Shown: positions 33,857 through 43,784 of the stretch, in pieces
How positions within the stretch are numbered: position 1 is the stretch's first letter
Layout: each line of letters opens with the position of its first letter
Source of the DNA: Hemerocallis citrina
Taxonomy: Eukaryota > Streptophyta > Magnoliopsida > Asparagales > Asphodelaceae
Direction: 5' to 3'
Assembly: GCA_017893485.1 (NCBI GenBank)
Contig: JACEHZ010000200.1
Location: 62,001 to 126,000, forward strand
DNA: 64,000 nucleotides
The notes under the pieces: model-generated
What the model was told of the DNA's origin: nothing
Database searches by the model: none
What the model saw: the letters and a program-made list of their open reading frames with translations, nothing else
Position numbers and translations under genes: made by a program

Positions 33857-34344
33857 TGTCACGGACAAGTTCTAGAGGCATCCAGATTGTTCAAGGGGAG
33901 TCTGGAACACTACAGAATGCCCCGGAAGGATCAAGAACGTCCTAGAGTTCTCTAGGACAATGTGGCACGTTCTAGTGTGAACTAGAACCTTTGTGGAACA
34001 ATGTACATAGTTATAGAGTATTCTAGTAAACTCTTGTACATAGTAGAACTTTGTACTCTAGAACCTTCCCTTGGGGAGGAGAAGGATCATCCTAGCACTA
34101 TAAATAGGGAGGAGCCTCATTTGCTCCAACCATCCAAGACAATCCAAGACAATCCAAGGAAAAGCATTCCAAGCCACTCTTGTAAAGTTCTCTATAAGAA
34201 TAAATTCTCTTCCATCTTACTTTACTCACTTCTCTTCAATCCTCTGCCTTCTTAACCCTCAATTTGCCTGACTTAGCCCTCGATCTAAGGAGTAAGCTAG
34301 GTGGCACACGGCCTGACTTGAGGAAAAGAAGTCGTCCCGTGACA
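33857..34344 (+). repeat. 3' LTR of chromovirus 1
   Basis: 488 bp, nearly identical to the 5' LTR, directly after the purine tract and followed by GTCA. Confidence 0.9.
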
Positions 34345-35238
34345 GTCAGCCCCCATTATAAGGGCGAAGTGGTGGTGGTGCCCCATCGACTGTGGTCATC
34401 CGGTGAAGCTGCCCAGATGCAGCCCCCGCCCCTCTAGATCACACCCTAATAGAACGGGGTACAAGCTCCATCCTCTATCTATGGCGCTGCCATCGTCACA
34501 AACCCCGACTACTTCGCCCACTACACCAACCCTGGAGGCCCAAATCATGGCTGCAGATCACCGTAATCGGCCCCGAGAGTGTGGACATGGTGGTGGCGAT
34601 AAAGGAACCGTTCCAAAGAGGGGGGAGGCCGACAGCAGAGAAACAGCAGCCACCGGTGCGAACTCGAAGACCACCCATCGCCGAAGAAGAGTTGTCGACG
34701 GTGGTTGGTCGGAGGCACTGGCAAGAAGAGCGGCGCGCCTCCCAAAGCTGGCGCACCGCCCCATGACAAATAGATTTGGAGATGGCGGCGGAACGACACC
34801 GCCGCGCTCACCCATCGCTGAAGAAGAGTTGTCGAGGCCGGGAAGAAGAGCGGCATGCCTCTCGAAACTAGGACCGACGGATCTAGGGAACGACATCGCC
34901 GCGCTCTCTACTGGGGAACGACACCACCGTGCTCTCTACTAGGGAACGACGTTGCCGCATCTCCCCAACGAAGCAAGACCCGAAGTCAACAGATTTGGGG
35001 GTCCCGTCTTGGACAATGGGGGTATGTGGGGAAGGAGCTCGATAGGAAGAGAGCAATGGAAGATGGACGACGGGAATGATCACACCGGGGCGGTGGCAAT
35101 GAGCCCTAGCCGCCGCCCCCGGCCAAAATCAGATTTAGGATTTCTTTTGGAGGTTTTTTGGGATTAGTTTCTCTCTCTACTTTTCTAGAGAGAGAAACTT
35201 CCTTTGGCTTTTGTTTTCATACTGAATCTATCCATGTT

Positions 35239-36213
35239 GCCTTTAGTGATTTCTTTTTGCCTTCTGAAATGGAGTGATAAGCTTGGTCTCTATCTTGGGA
35301 GAGATGACAGTTTGCGCGGATGTGTCATGGTTTCTTTCATTTGTAGCATATGTCTTCTTTGCCTTTCTTCCTTGAAATCGATCAAATTTTTGTTTAATGT
35401 ACATCTTGAATCTTTTTTGTGAACAACACAATTTCTTCGTCAGATTCTTTATGATCTCACTCTGAACATGAGGTTGCTGCTTTCAAGGCAATGGTCTTAT
35501 CTTCAGTTTTGGGTATAATCTCAATCTTTTGCCGGTATCTCTTTGTTTCGGTCATCTCCATCTCATACGTCTTCAATTTTCCTTCAATTGTATAGTGGTC
35601 GAATCATTTCTCTTTGTCTGTCTCCCTCATTGCAGCAGCTTTTATATCCCATTCAGGTGTGGGGCAGCTTATGAGTTTTTCGATATTTCGGTCATCATCT
35701 AACCCTTTACCTAGCTCTCAAATTCATGTGCAATAATATCGAAGCGGGCAAACATTTGATCAACGTTTTCTCCTGGAATCATACAAAAAACATCAAACTT
35801 ATAAAAAAATAACGTAACTTTTGCCTTTACCTCATATGTGGTTCCTTCATGGTGTTTTAACATTATTGTTCCAGATTTCATACGCCGTTTTGCAATTTCG
35901 CTCACATCGCATCAACTATTCTTTGTTCAAACCTGCATATAATGCTTGCATAGCTTTGGAATTTGCTATTTTTAGTGGTAGTTCAGCACCTGTGAAGGTT
36001 ATCTTTCCATCACTGACAGTGATCTATATTTTATTAACACAGACATTCTATACTTCTTCTCCAAGTATCTGCAGAAAAATGAGACATATAAAAATTTCAA
36101 ACATCATAGCATTTTCCATTGAAATAAGGTGAACGTGTCAGACTTGTTCCATTGGAGATGAATGACTTCGATGTGTACAAGTTTTCAGGAGAGGGATTTA
36201 GTCTGTTGGACAT
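35239..36213 (-). pseudogene. Copia gag, N-terminal part
   Basis: ATG at 36,213 on minus, just inside the primer-binding site, reads MSNRLNPSPENLYTSKSF followed by SPYFNGKC, the usual copia gag opening. Downstream, 35,905-35,711 (VKAKVTLFFYKFDVFCMIPG; MFARFDIIAHEFE) matches the UBN2 gag core. Several frameshifts and stops lie between. The frame is cut at 35,222 by the LINE-derived insertion and resumes at 27,678. Confidence 0.65.
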
Positions 36214-36247
36214 TTTGTTCAAGCTTTTAAGCTATTAATGAGCCCTC

Positions 36248-36259
36248 GCTCTGATACCA
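36248..36259 (-). other. Copia primer-binding site (tRNA-Met type)
   Basis: The minus strand reads TGGTATCAGAGC directly inside the 5' LTR, the site used by most plant copia elements to prime minus-strand DNA synthesis. Confidence 0.85.
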
Positions 36260-36260
36260 C

Positions 36261-37228
36261 TGTTAATCACCCTGGGGGGGGGGGGGGGGGTGAATAGGGT
36301 GGTTGTGCAGAAATTAAAAACTGAAATAAAATGCGTAAAGTAAAGAGATAGAGTTAGAAAAAACAAACAAAGCAAGTATGCTAGACACAGCGATATAACG
36401 TGGTTCGACACCCAGATCTATGTCCACACCACCTACTTGTAGCAATTCTCTGCCATTAGCGTTCCACTATACTTTAAATTCTTGTACAGTGATTCTCGGA
36501 ATTCAGGTTGAGAGACCTATTACACCCGCAGGGCTTCTACAGGAAAGCCGCAAAACTCACCAAAGTTGGAGAAAAGAAAAACTCTCAAGATCTGTAATGA
36601 TCTTGACTGAAGAAAACAATAAAAGATCTCACATTCGGATCGTTGAATGAATGATTAGTACAGAAGAATTATAATTGCAAAGGGTGAAGAATACTCTGTG
36701 AATTCACCTCTATTTACAGAGCGAGGAAACATATCTTTCCAAAAATGAAAAGATATTTCGGAAATAGTCAAAACAACACGTGGATGGTCGATCGCTTTAT
36801 TAAGCTATCGACTGTTCACTCTTCAACTAAAAGTCGAAGGGTGACAGGTCGACTGACTCACTATTTGAACTAGATGGGTACTCGACTGTTGTCACGGTCG
36901 ACCGCTATCATGCAGATTAAACTTTTATTTGACGAATCCACTTTATATTCTTTACAAAACTAATTCTTCAATCAACGATACTTCACATATTATATCCTCT
37001 CATAAATAGAAATAAATAAACTATTTTTGGTGGCTTTCTTGAAATTTGAGACACATGCTTCATTTCTTTGATGATTGCGATCTTCTTTGATACATGCATC
37101 TTTTGCTTGATTGCAAATCATTTTGGATCTTTATTTTGAATTTTCTTTTCCTGTAAATCCTATAAATGCCAACTAAAAATATAAATTGTAAATGATACAT
37201 TTTGTGCACACCAAACTTATGGTCAACA
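36261..37228 (-). repeat. 5' LTR of the copia element
   Basis: 968 bp, TG...CA, same features as the 3' LTR including GTCGAC words and a G-run of about 18 near 36,274. The right flank GGAAG repeats the left target site. Confidence 0.85.
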
Positions 37229-37233
37229 GGAAG

Positions 37234-37827
37234 TTAAAAGAACATTCTTATGATATAGGATGATGACAAAATAAAAAAAACCAAACACAAAGTTACAGTA
37301 AATAATCAATATATTTAGCTGTTCAAAAGTTCAAGTACATGACTTAAACTGTCAATGTTTTATCCAAAAACCTTTCGCACCTACTCTCCTGATGAAACCC
37401 TAAAACAAGAATCTTTCTCGCAAAATAATTCAGCGGAGGGCATTGGGGAGTGCATTATCTTGCCAAAACTAATAAGGTGTTAGTGAGATGTATAAGTGTC
37501 AAGTCAACAATTGTCGAAAGACATGAATGGCAGAGGCAGATTAAACTCACAACATCATAGAATGCAGGTTGAATAGTCTAAGGTACAAATTATAAATATG
37601 TGTGGTTCCCAAAGGATCAATGCTCTAGATTTGACCCACAATGGAGGTTGTTAAGATTGTGGATCGCCCAGTGGATAAATCAAAGATATAAATATAATTA
37701 GCTTACTTTGAACCCTAGATCTAATAACGAATTTTCCTTTGGGTCATATAGAATCTTTTGTCTAAATCCATTTCTACTAGTGGGCAAAAAGTTAATGGAC
37801 CTTAAACAGTGTTTGTCTATCCTAACC
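37234..37827. other. Intergenic gap between copia and chromovirus 2
   Basis: About 600 bp of AT-rich sequence. No frame, repeat or element end recognised apart from the target sites at its two edges (GGAAG at left, TAACC at right). Confidence 0.6.
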
Positions 37828-38273
37828 TGATACAAGTGTCGATGAGGTGGCATCTGAGTGAAGCTGTTATTGGGGTGAAGAAGAGCACAAGAGTGAAGGT
37901 TGTACCTGAGCGATTGAGAGATTATGTGCTCACATAATGTGCACGTGCACAGGCAGATATTTGAAGAAGAGTGTGGCGGGAAAGGTGACACATGTGTGAA
38001 ATGTATCAGTGTATCAGGTTATAAATAGGGAGAGGTGTGTGAGTGAGCTGGCAGATACCTTGTAACAAACTTTGTCCTCTTCCAAAATCTTCTAACAAAC
38101 TCTTCTTCTTCTTCTTCCTTCCTCTTCTTCCCCAAATCATCCCTGAAATTCTTCCATTGTTCTTGAGATATGAACTCTGTTTTTTTTTCAGATTCTAATT
38201 GAATACAGGAAATTAGCCTGTGTGAAATAGTAAGATTGATTCCCTGTTGTTCTTGTGATTAATTTGAGTATCA
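37828..38273 (+). repeat. 5' LTR of chromovirus 2
   Basis: 446 bp. TATAAATA at 38,020-38,027 is the likely TATA box. A (CTT)n tract near 38,100 differs in length from the 3' LTR copy. Confidence 0.88.
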
Positions 38274-38304
38274 ATTTGGTGCTTTCACTACTTGAGCTCT
38301 GGCA

Positions 38305-39927
38305 ATGGCGGATGGGAGGCGATCGTTAGAAGAAGTGCGGGAAACAGCTCGCATTCAAGGCGAGCAATTGCAAGCAATAAAAAATGATGTTGATACGCAA
38401 AAGAAGTTGTTCTCCAAGATGTTTATGCGATTCGCAGCCATGGAAAGCAAAATGGATCGATCTACAGTAATGGAGGAAAAGCTAAACAGATTTGCGGCTA
38501 TGGAGGAGAAGCTGGATCAGGTGATTAAGGGCGGAGTATCACCAGGGAATCCAAACTCTGTAAGATCATCTTCTTCATCCTCGCATCATGATAATCACTT
38601 CAAAAACCCTCGACTAGATTTTCCTAGATTTGATGGCAATAATCCTATAGAATGGTTATTCAAAGCTAATCAATATTTCACATTTCATAAAACTCCATTG
38701 GAACAAAAACTTCATATTGTATCATTACATCTCGTTGGCAGAGCTCTAGCTTGGTTTCAATACAAGTATGAAAATGGTGATTTTCTAAATTGGGAGGTGT
38801 TTGTGAAGGAGCTAGATATTAGATTTTGGATTTCTCCTTTTGTAGACCATGCAGGCCAACTGTTTAAACTAACCCAAACAACTTCACTAGCAGCCTATCA
38901 AGATCAATTTGACATGTTGATCAACAAGACCAAAGGTCTATATGCTAATCACATTTTGAGCAACTATATCTCTGGTCTTAAACCAGAAATCCGTAGAGAA
39001 GTTCTAACACATAAACCGCCTACATTAGCTAATGCTATTGGTTTAGCCAGACTCCAAGAGGATAAGGTTGCCGAAACTAGATACCAAGGTGGTCATGGGA
39101 GCTATCTAAGGCCACCATGGCAACCTCCACCACCCAGTACCCTACCCCCTCTACTACCAACCCCAGAGCATACTAAAAACACACCAAACACAAATTTCCA
39201 ATCCAGATTGGCGGTAAAAAGAATACCACCATCTGAGTGGGCAGCTAGAAAGGAGAAAGGGTTATATTTCAACTGCGACGAAAAGAATGTACATGGCCAT
39301 AAGTGTCGGCGCAAATTTTTGATGTTGCTAGTAGAAGAGGGGGAAGAGCAGAGTTCTACACCTACGGAGTTGCAGCACATAGTAGGTGATGATACTTCAT
39401 ATGAGGCTGGTAGTGCTGATGCCCCAGAGATTTTTTTTCATGCTTTTTCAGGCAATAAATCATTGAGAACTCTAAGAGTGCAAGGCACTATTGCTAACCA
39501 AATGATACAAATCTTGATTGATTCTAGCAGCACTAATAATTTTCTGCAGGAACGAGTGGCTAGATTTTTGAATCTACCAATCCAGCAAACTCCTCATTTC
39601 AAAGTGATCGTTGGTAATGGGCAAACATTGCAATGCGAAGGAAAATGTGTAGGTGTACCAGTTAAGATTCAAGGTCATTCTTTCATGATTGATTTTTATA
39701 TCTTACCTATGCATGGCTCAGATGCGGTTTTGGGTATTCAATGGTTGAGGCTACTGGGAAAAGTTGTTAACAACTATGCTGCAATGACCATGAAGTTTAT
39801 AATTGCTAATAAGAAAGTTTTAATCCCAGGTGGAGAGGTTCCAGTTCCATCGCAAATAGAGCTCAAGTCATTGAGAAGGGATATTACTACAAATGCAGTA
39901 GGGGAATTCTTTCACTTAGTTTTGTAG
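38305..39927 (+). pseudogene. Chromovirus 2 gag-protease part
   Basis: ATG at 38,305. A coiled-coil start with repeated FAAMEEKL units leads to the gag core (PRLDFPRFDGNNPIEWLFKA; LVGRALAWFQYKYENGDF) and a degenerate knuckle (LYFNCDEKNVHGHKCRR) that lacks a normal CCHC spacing. The protease active site reads ILIDSSSTNNF, with Ser where the DSG/DTG Gly is expected. The frame stops at 39,925-39,927 (TAG), then continues in phase. Confidence 0.85.
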
Positions 39928-42927
39928 GAAGAATGCCATGACCAACTGATTCCCCCTGACATTGTAGAACTGATACAACCGCATGCCTCCCTATTTCATG
40001 AAGTTAGTGGGTTGCCTCCTACAAGTGAGTTTGATCACTCCTTGCATTTGATTCCTAGTATGGGTCCGACCAATGTCAGACCCTATAAGTATCCGCATTT
40101 CCAAAAAAATAAAATAGAAAGGCAGGTTCAAAAAATGTTACAAGAAGGGATAATTAGACATAGTAGAAGTCCATTTTCATCCCCAGTACTTTTAGTTAAG
40201 AAGAAAGATGGGACTTGGAGATTTTGTGTCGACTATAGAGCTCAAAATTCAATCACAATAAGAGATCAATTCCCTATACCAACAGCAGAAGAACTCTTTG
40301 ATGAACTGCAGGGTGCGAAATTTTTTAGCAAGCTGGACCTTAGAGCTGGTTACCATCAAATCAGAGTTCGAGCTGAAGATGTAGAGAAGACAGCCTTTCG
40401 TACTCATGAAGGCCATTATGAATTTCTAGTCATGCCATCTGGCCTAACCAATGCACCATCGACATTCCAAGCTACAATGAATTTTGTATTCAAGCCTTAT
40501 CTGAGAAAGTTTGTCCTAGTAATTTTTGACAACATATTGGTGTATAATGCAGATTGGTTGTCTCATTTGCAGCAATTATCTATGGTGATGAGAGTTCTAG
40601 AGCAAAATTAGTTCTTCGTTAAGAAAAGTAAATGTGAATTTGGTAAACAATCTCTAGAGTATTTGGGGCACTTGATTTCTGCAGAGGGTATTCAAGCGTG
40701 TCCTTCAAAGGTAGAAGCTATTAAAGATTGGCCAACTCCTATGACAATAAGACAATTGAGGGGATTTTTGGGATTAGCAGGGTACTATAGAAAGTTTGTT
40801 AAAGGTTATGCTTCCAAAGCTGCGGCACTCACTGACCTATTGAAGAAGGATTCATTCAAGTGGAACACAGAAGTTGAGCATGCTTTTTCTCAGCTCAAAG
40901 AAGCATTGCAAACCACACTTGTGTTAGCATTACCAGATTTTTCAATGAAGTTCACCATAGAGACTGATGCGTTGGGGAAGGGAATTGGGGCTGTGTTGCA
41001 ACAAGATGATCATCCAATAGCATTCTTCAGTAGAATGATGTCTCCTAGAATGCAATCAGCGTCTACTTATATAAGGGAAATGTTTGCGATTACAGAGGCA
41101 ATTAAGAAGTGGAGGCAATACTTATTGGGCAGAGAATTCACTATATGCATAGATCATCAAAGTTTACACCATATGGTCAATCAAACAATTCAAATTCTTG
41201 AACAGCAGAGATGGGTTTATAAGCTAGCAGGATACAATTTCAAAAAATTTTACAAACCAGGAAAGGTGAACTCAGTTGCAGATGGTTTATCTAGATCCCC
41301 AAAAGAAGAAAGTGGTGCTTTGATGACCATAGTCTTAATTCTACAACATGAGATTTATGCACAAATCAGGGAGGAAGCCACCAAGGACCCTGCATTGGCT
41401 AAACTCATTGAGGAAATCACACTAAATCCTGCATCCAAACCATTGTTAGTTCTCAGAGATGGATTATTGTTGAGTAAAGGTAGAGTACTAGTTCCACACA
41501 AACTCAGGGGGTTGATTATGTAGGAATGGCATTCATCAGCTGTGGGAGGTCGTTCGGGCATAGAAAAGACTTTGGCTAGGATCAAAGAGTCTTTTGTATG
41601 GGAGGGAATGGCCAAGGATATTCATCAATTTGTCCAAGAGTGTCCTATATGCCAGCAGACTAAGCATAGTACTTCGAAGCCTGGGGGTTTACTCCAACCT
41701 CTGTCAATTCCAGAGCAAATTTGGTCTGATATTTCAATGGACTTCATCATTGGATTGCCTTTGTCCCAAGGCAAGTCTGCCATGCTAGTAGTAGTCGATC
41801 GCTTATCCAAATATGCTCACTTCATCGCTCTAGTGCCACACTTCACATCAACAAAAGTAGCCTCCCTGTTTGCTACTAACACTGTCAAGTTACATGGCAT
41901 ACCCAAATCGATCATTTTTGATAGAGATCCCATATTCTTAAGTAACTTTTGGAAAGAATTGTTCAAAATATAAGGCACATCTTTGAAACACAGCACAACT
42001 TACCATCCACAAACAGATGGTCAAACGGAAGTGGTAAACAGATGCATTGAGCAATATCTGAGAGCATATTGCAATGAACATCCACAACAATGGGCCAAAT
42101 TTGTGGATCTAGCAGAATACTGGTATAATACTTTCCTGCACTCATCCATTGGCTTTACACAATTCGAGATTGTATATGGCAGAAAACCTCCATCCATGCT
42201 AGACTATCTCCCAGGAATGACTAGAAATAGTGCTGTAAATGAGGAACTCCATTGTAGAGCAGAAGTTTTGAAAAAGTTGAAGAAAAATCTCCTGCAAGCT
42301 CAACTGAGAATGAAACAAAAAGCTGACATGCATAGAGTGGAAAGGCAATTTGATGTTGGTGATTGGGTGTTTGTGAAGCTTCAAGCTTATAGGCAGCAAT
42401 CGCTTCATCAGGGACAATGGCAGAAGTTTGCAAAGAGATATTATGGTCCCTATATGGTAGTGAAGAGGATTGGGGCAGTAGCTTATCAGCTGCAGTTACC
42501 ATCTGAGTCTAAAGTACATCCAGTTTTCCATGTCTCATTGTTGAAAAAATGTCTAAGTGATGATGCTACGTTGGTGCCTTCAATGCTTCCTCCTCAGTCA
42601 GTTGGAGATGCAATCTATTTCCAACCAGCTGTAGTTATAGAGAAAAGAGTAGTGAAGATTGGGAAGACTTTGCACAACCAAGTGTTGGTGCAGTGGGAGG
42701 GTCTACCAGAGGAAGACAATAGCTGGGAAGATGTAACATCCATTGCAAAGGCTTTTCCACATCTGCATTCGAACCTTGAGGACAAGGTTCTGATTGAAGA
42801 GGGGGGGATTGATACAGGTGTCAATGGGGTGGCATCTGCAGATCATAAAAAAGCTGCTACTGGGGTGAATAAGAGCACAAGAGTGAAGGCTGTATCTGAG
42901 CGATTGAGAGATTATGTGCTCACATGA
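39928..42927 (+). pseudogene. Chromovirus 2 RT-RNase H-integrase-chromodomain part
   Basis: RT motifs (LLVKKKDGTWRFCVDYRAQN; FFSKLDLRAGYHQI) are clear, but the catalytic box reads FDN at 40,525-40,533 instead of F/Y-x-DD. RNase H (TIETDALGKGIGAVL), integrase zinc domain (CPICQQ), core (SMDFIIGLP; IIFDRDPIFL; YHPQTDGQTEVVN) and a C-terminal chromodomain (VLVQWEGLPEEDNSWED) follow. Stops at 40,609, 41,521 and 41,971 are all in phase. The frame ends at 42,925-42,927, about 118 nt inside the 3' LTR. Confidence 0.9.
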
Positions 42928-43259
42928 TGTGCACGTGCACAAGCAGATATTTGAAGAAGAGTGTGGCGGGAAAGGTGACACATGTGTGAAATGTATCAGT
43001 GTATCAGGTTATAAATAGGGTGAGGTGTGTGAGTGAGCTGGCAGATACCTTGTAACAAATTTTGTCCTCTTCCAAAATCTTCTAACAAACTCTTCTTCTT
43101 CTTCCTTCCTCTTCTTCCCCAAATCATCCCTAAAATTCTTCCACTGTTCTTGAGATATGAACTCTGTTTTTTTTCTGATTCTAGTTGAATACATGAAATT
43201 AGATTGTGTGAAATAGTAAGATTGATTCCCTGTTGTTCTTGTGATTAATTTGAGTATCA
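42810..43259 (+). repeat. 3' LTR of chromovirus 2
   Basis: 450 bp. Its first ~118 nt also encode the last residues of the polyprotein. The corresponding part of the 5' LTR shows small indels. Followed by TAACC. The next 43,265-43,784 is a gap with no recognised feature. Confidence 0.88.
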
Positions 43260-43784
43260 TAACCCACTTATCAGCCCAACTATAACTTCCAGTATCCTCT
43301 CCCCCAACCACCTTAAACCATCCTCAATCCTGCGTCCACCTCCACTGGATCTTACACACACAACCTTTCTTTCGGCATCCCCACTCTACCAACCTGTCCA
43401 AGCTCCCCCCGTGGAATCCATCCTTTATGTAGAAGCTTAATTCTTAGTCCGCATCGGGGACACTCTCTCCTAGAATTGCGAGCAATCCGATCAATCACTG
43501 CACCTAGCAACAAAAAGGTGTGATCTTTATGATCTGTAAATAATTCATTTTAAAAAAGTTGCAATTATAATTTAATGCAATTAACTTGTACGATGAAATT
43601 TGGGAAGGTATTTAGGTCGTACTAATTTATTTCTGAAATCATTTGTACAATTGTACTTACTGATGCATGCGAGTGGGGTTTGGGTCCAAAAAACCTCCTG
43701 TAATAGTGAGTACTTTTCTTACCAAACTCATGTAATATATGGGCAATGGTACCCAATAAGACCCTCACTTTGCCTAGTGCAAAT

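Larger units (their letters stand above)
28794..34344 (+). mobile_element. Chromovirus (Ty3/gypsy) 1, complete, young
   Basis: LTRs 28,794-29,290 (497 bp) and 33,857-34,344 (488 bp) differ by about three substitutions and one 9-bp indel. Flanks share GTCA (28,790-28,793 and 34,345-34,348). The tRNA-Met-type primer site TGGTATCAGAGTC is at 29,293-29,305 and the purine tract AGGTGGGGGAGGG at 33,844-33,856. One gag-pol frame runs 29,328-33,758 with four nonsense codons, then a broken chromodomain. It sits inside LINE copy 2, inside the copia element. Confidence 0.92.
27695..35222 (-). mobile_element. LINE-derived insertion (copy 2), lacking ORF body, split by a chromovirus
   Basis: Poly-T at 27,693-27,704 and the 3' UTR word GGCCACCCTGTTTCATTAAT match LINE copies 1 and 3. 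A 16-bp target duplication with two mismatches, TGAATCTAGCTATGTT (27,679-27,694) and TGAATCTATCCATGTT (35,223-35,238), brackets it. The right end (minus 5' end) has a CTCTCTCTAGAAAAG-type hairpin like plant LINE leaders. Apart from the nested chromovirus only ~2 kb remain, with no RT. Frames at 34,403-34,942 are low-complexity and unconvincing. Confidence 0.6.
22915..37228 (-). mobile_element. Ty1/copia element (SIRE-like), minus strand, nested host of other elements
   Basis: LTRs at 22,915-23,887 (3') and 36,261-37,228 (5') are flanked by GGAAG (22,910-22,914 and 37,229-37,233). The primer site TGGTATCAGAGC (tRNA-Met) lies at 36,248-36,259 on minus next to the 5' LTR, and the purine tract AAAAGGAGGAGAT abuts the 3' LTR. 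Internal parts on the minus strand are gag, broken at 35,222/27,695 by a LINE-derived insertion, and an env-like/'plant transposon protein' frame near the 3' LTR. No pol was found in the ~1 kb between gag and the env-like frame, so pol has been deleted. Confidence 0.82.
37828..43259 (+). mobile_element. Chromovirus (Ty3/gypsy) 2, complete, inactive
   Basis: LTRs 37,828-38,273 and 42,810-43,259 (TGATACA...AGTATCA) are flanked by a perfect TAACC duplication (37,823-37,827 and 43,260-43,264). TTTGGTGCTTTCA follows the 5' LTR in the primer-binding position, and GAAGAGGGGGGGAT precedes the 3' LTR. One gag-pol frame (38,305-42,927, 1,541 codons) has four nonsense codons and mutated catalytic residues. 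The frame runs into the 3' LTR. Confidence 0.92.

Noticed and set aside
34403..35167. Arg/Gly-rich frames on both strands next to the chromovirus 3' LTR
   Set aside because: They lie in GC-rich leader-like sequence of LINE copy 2, overlap each other and show no known domain.
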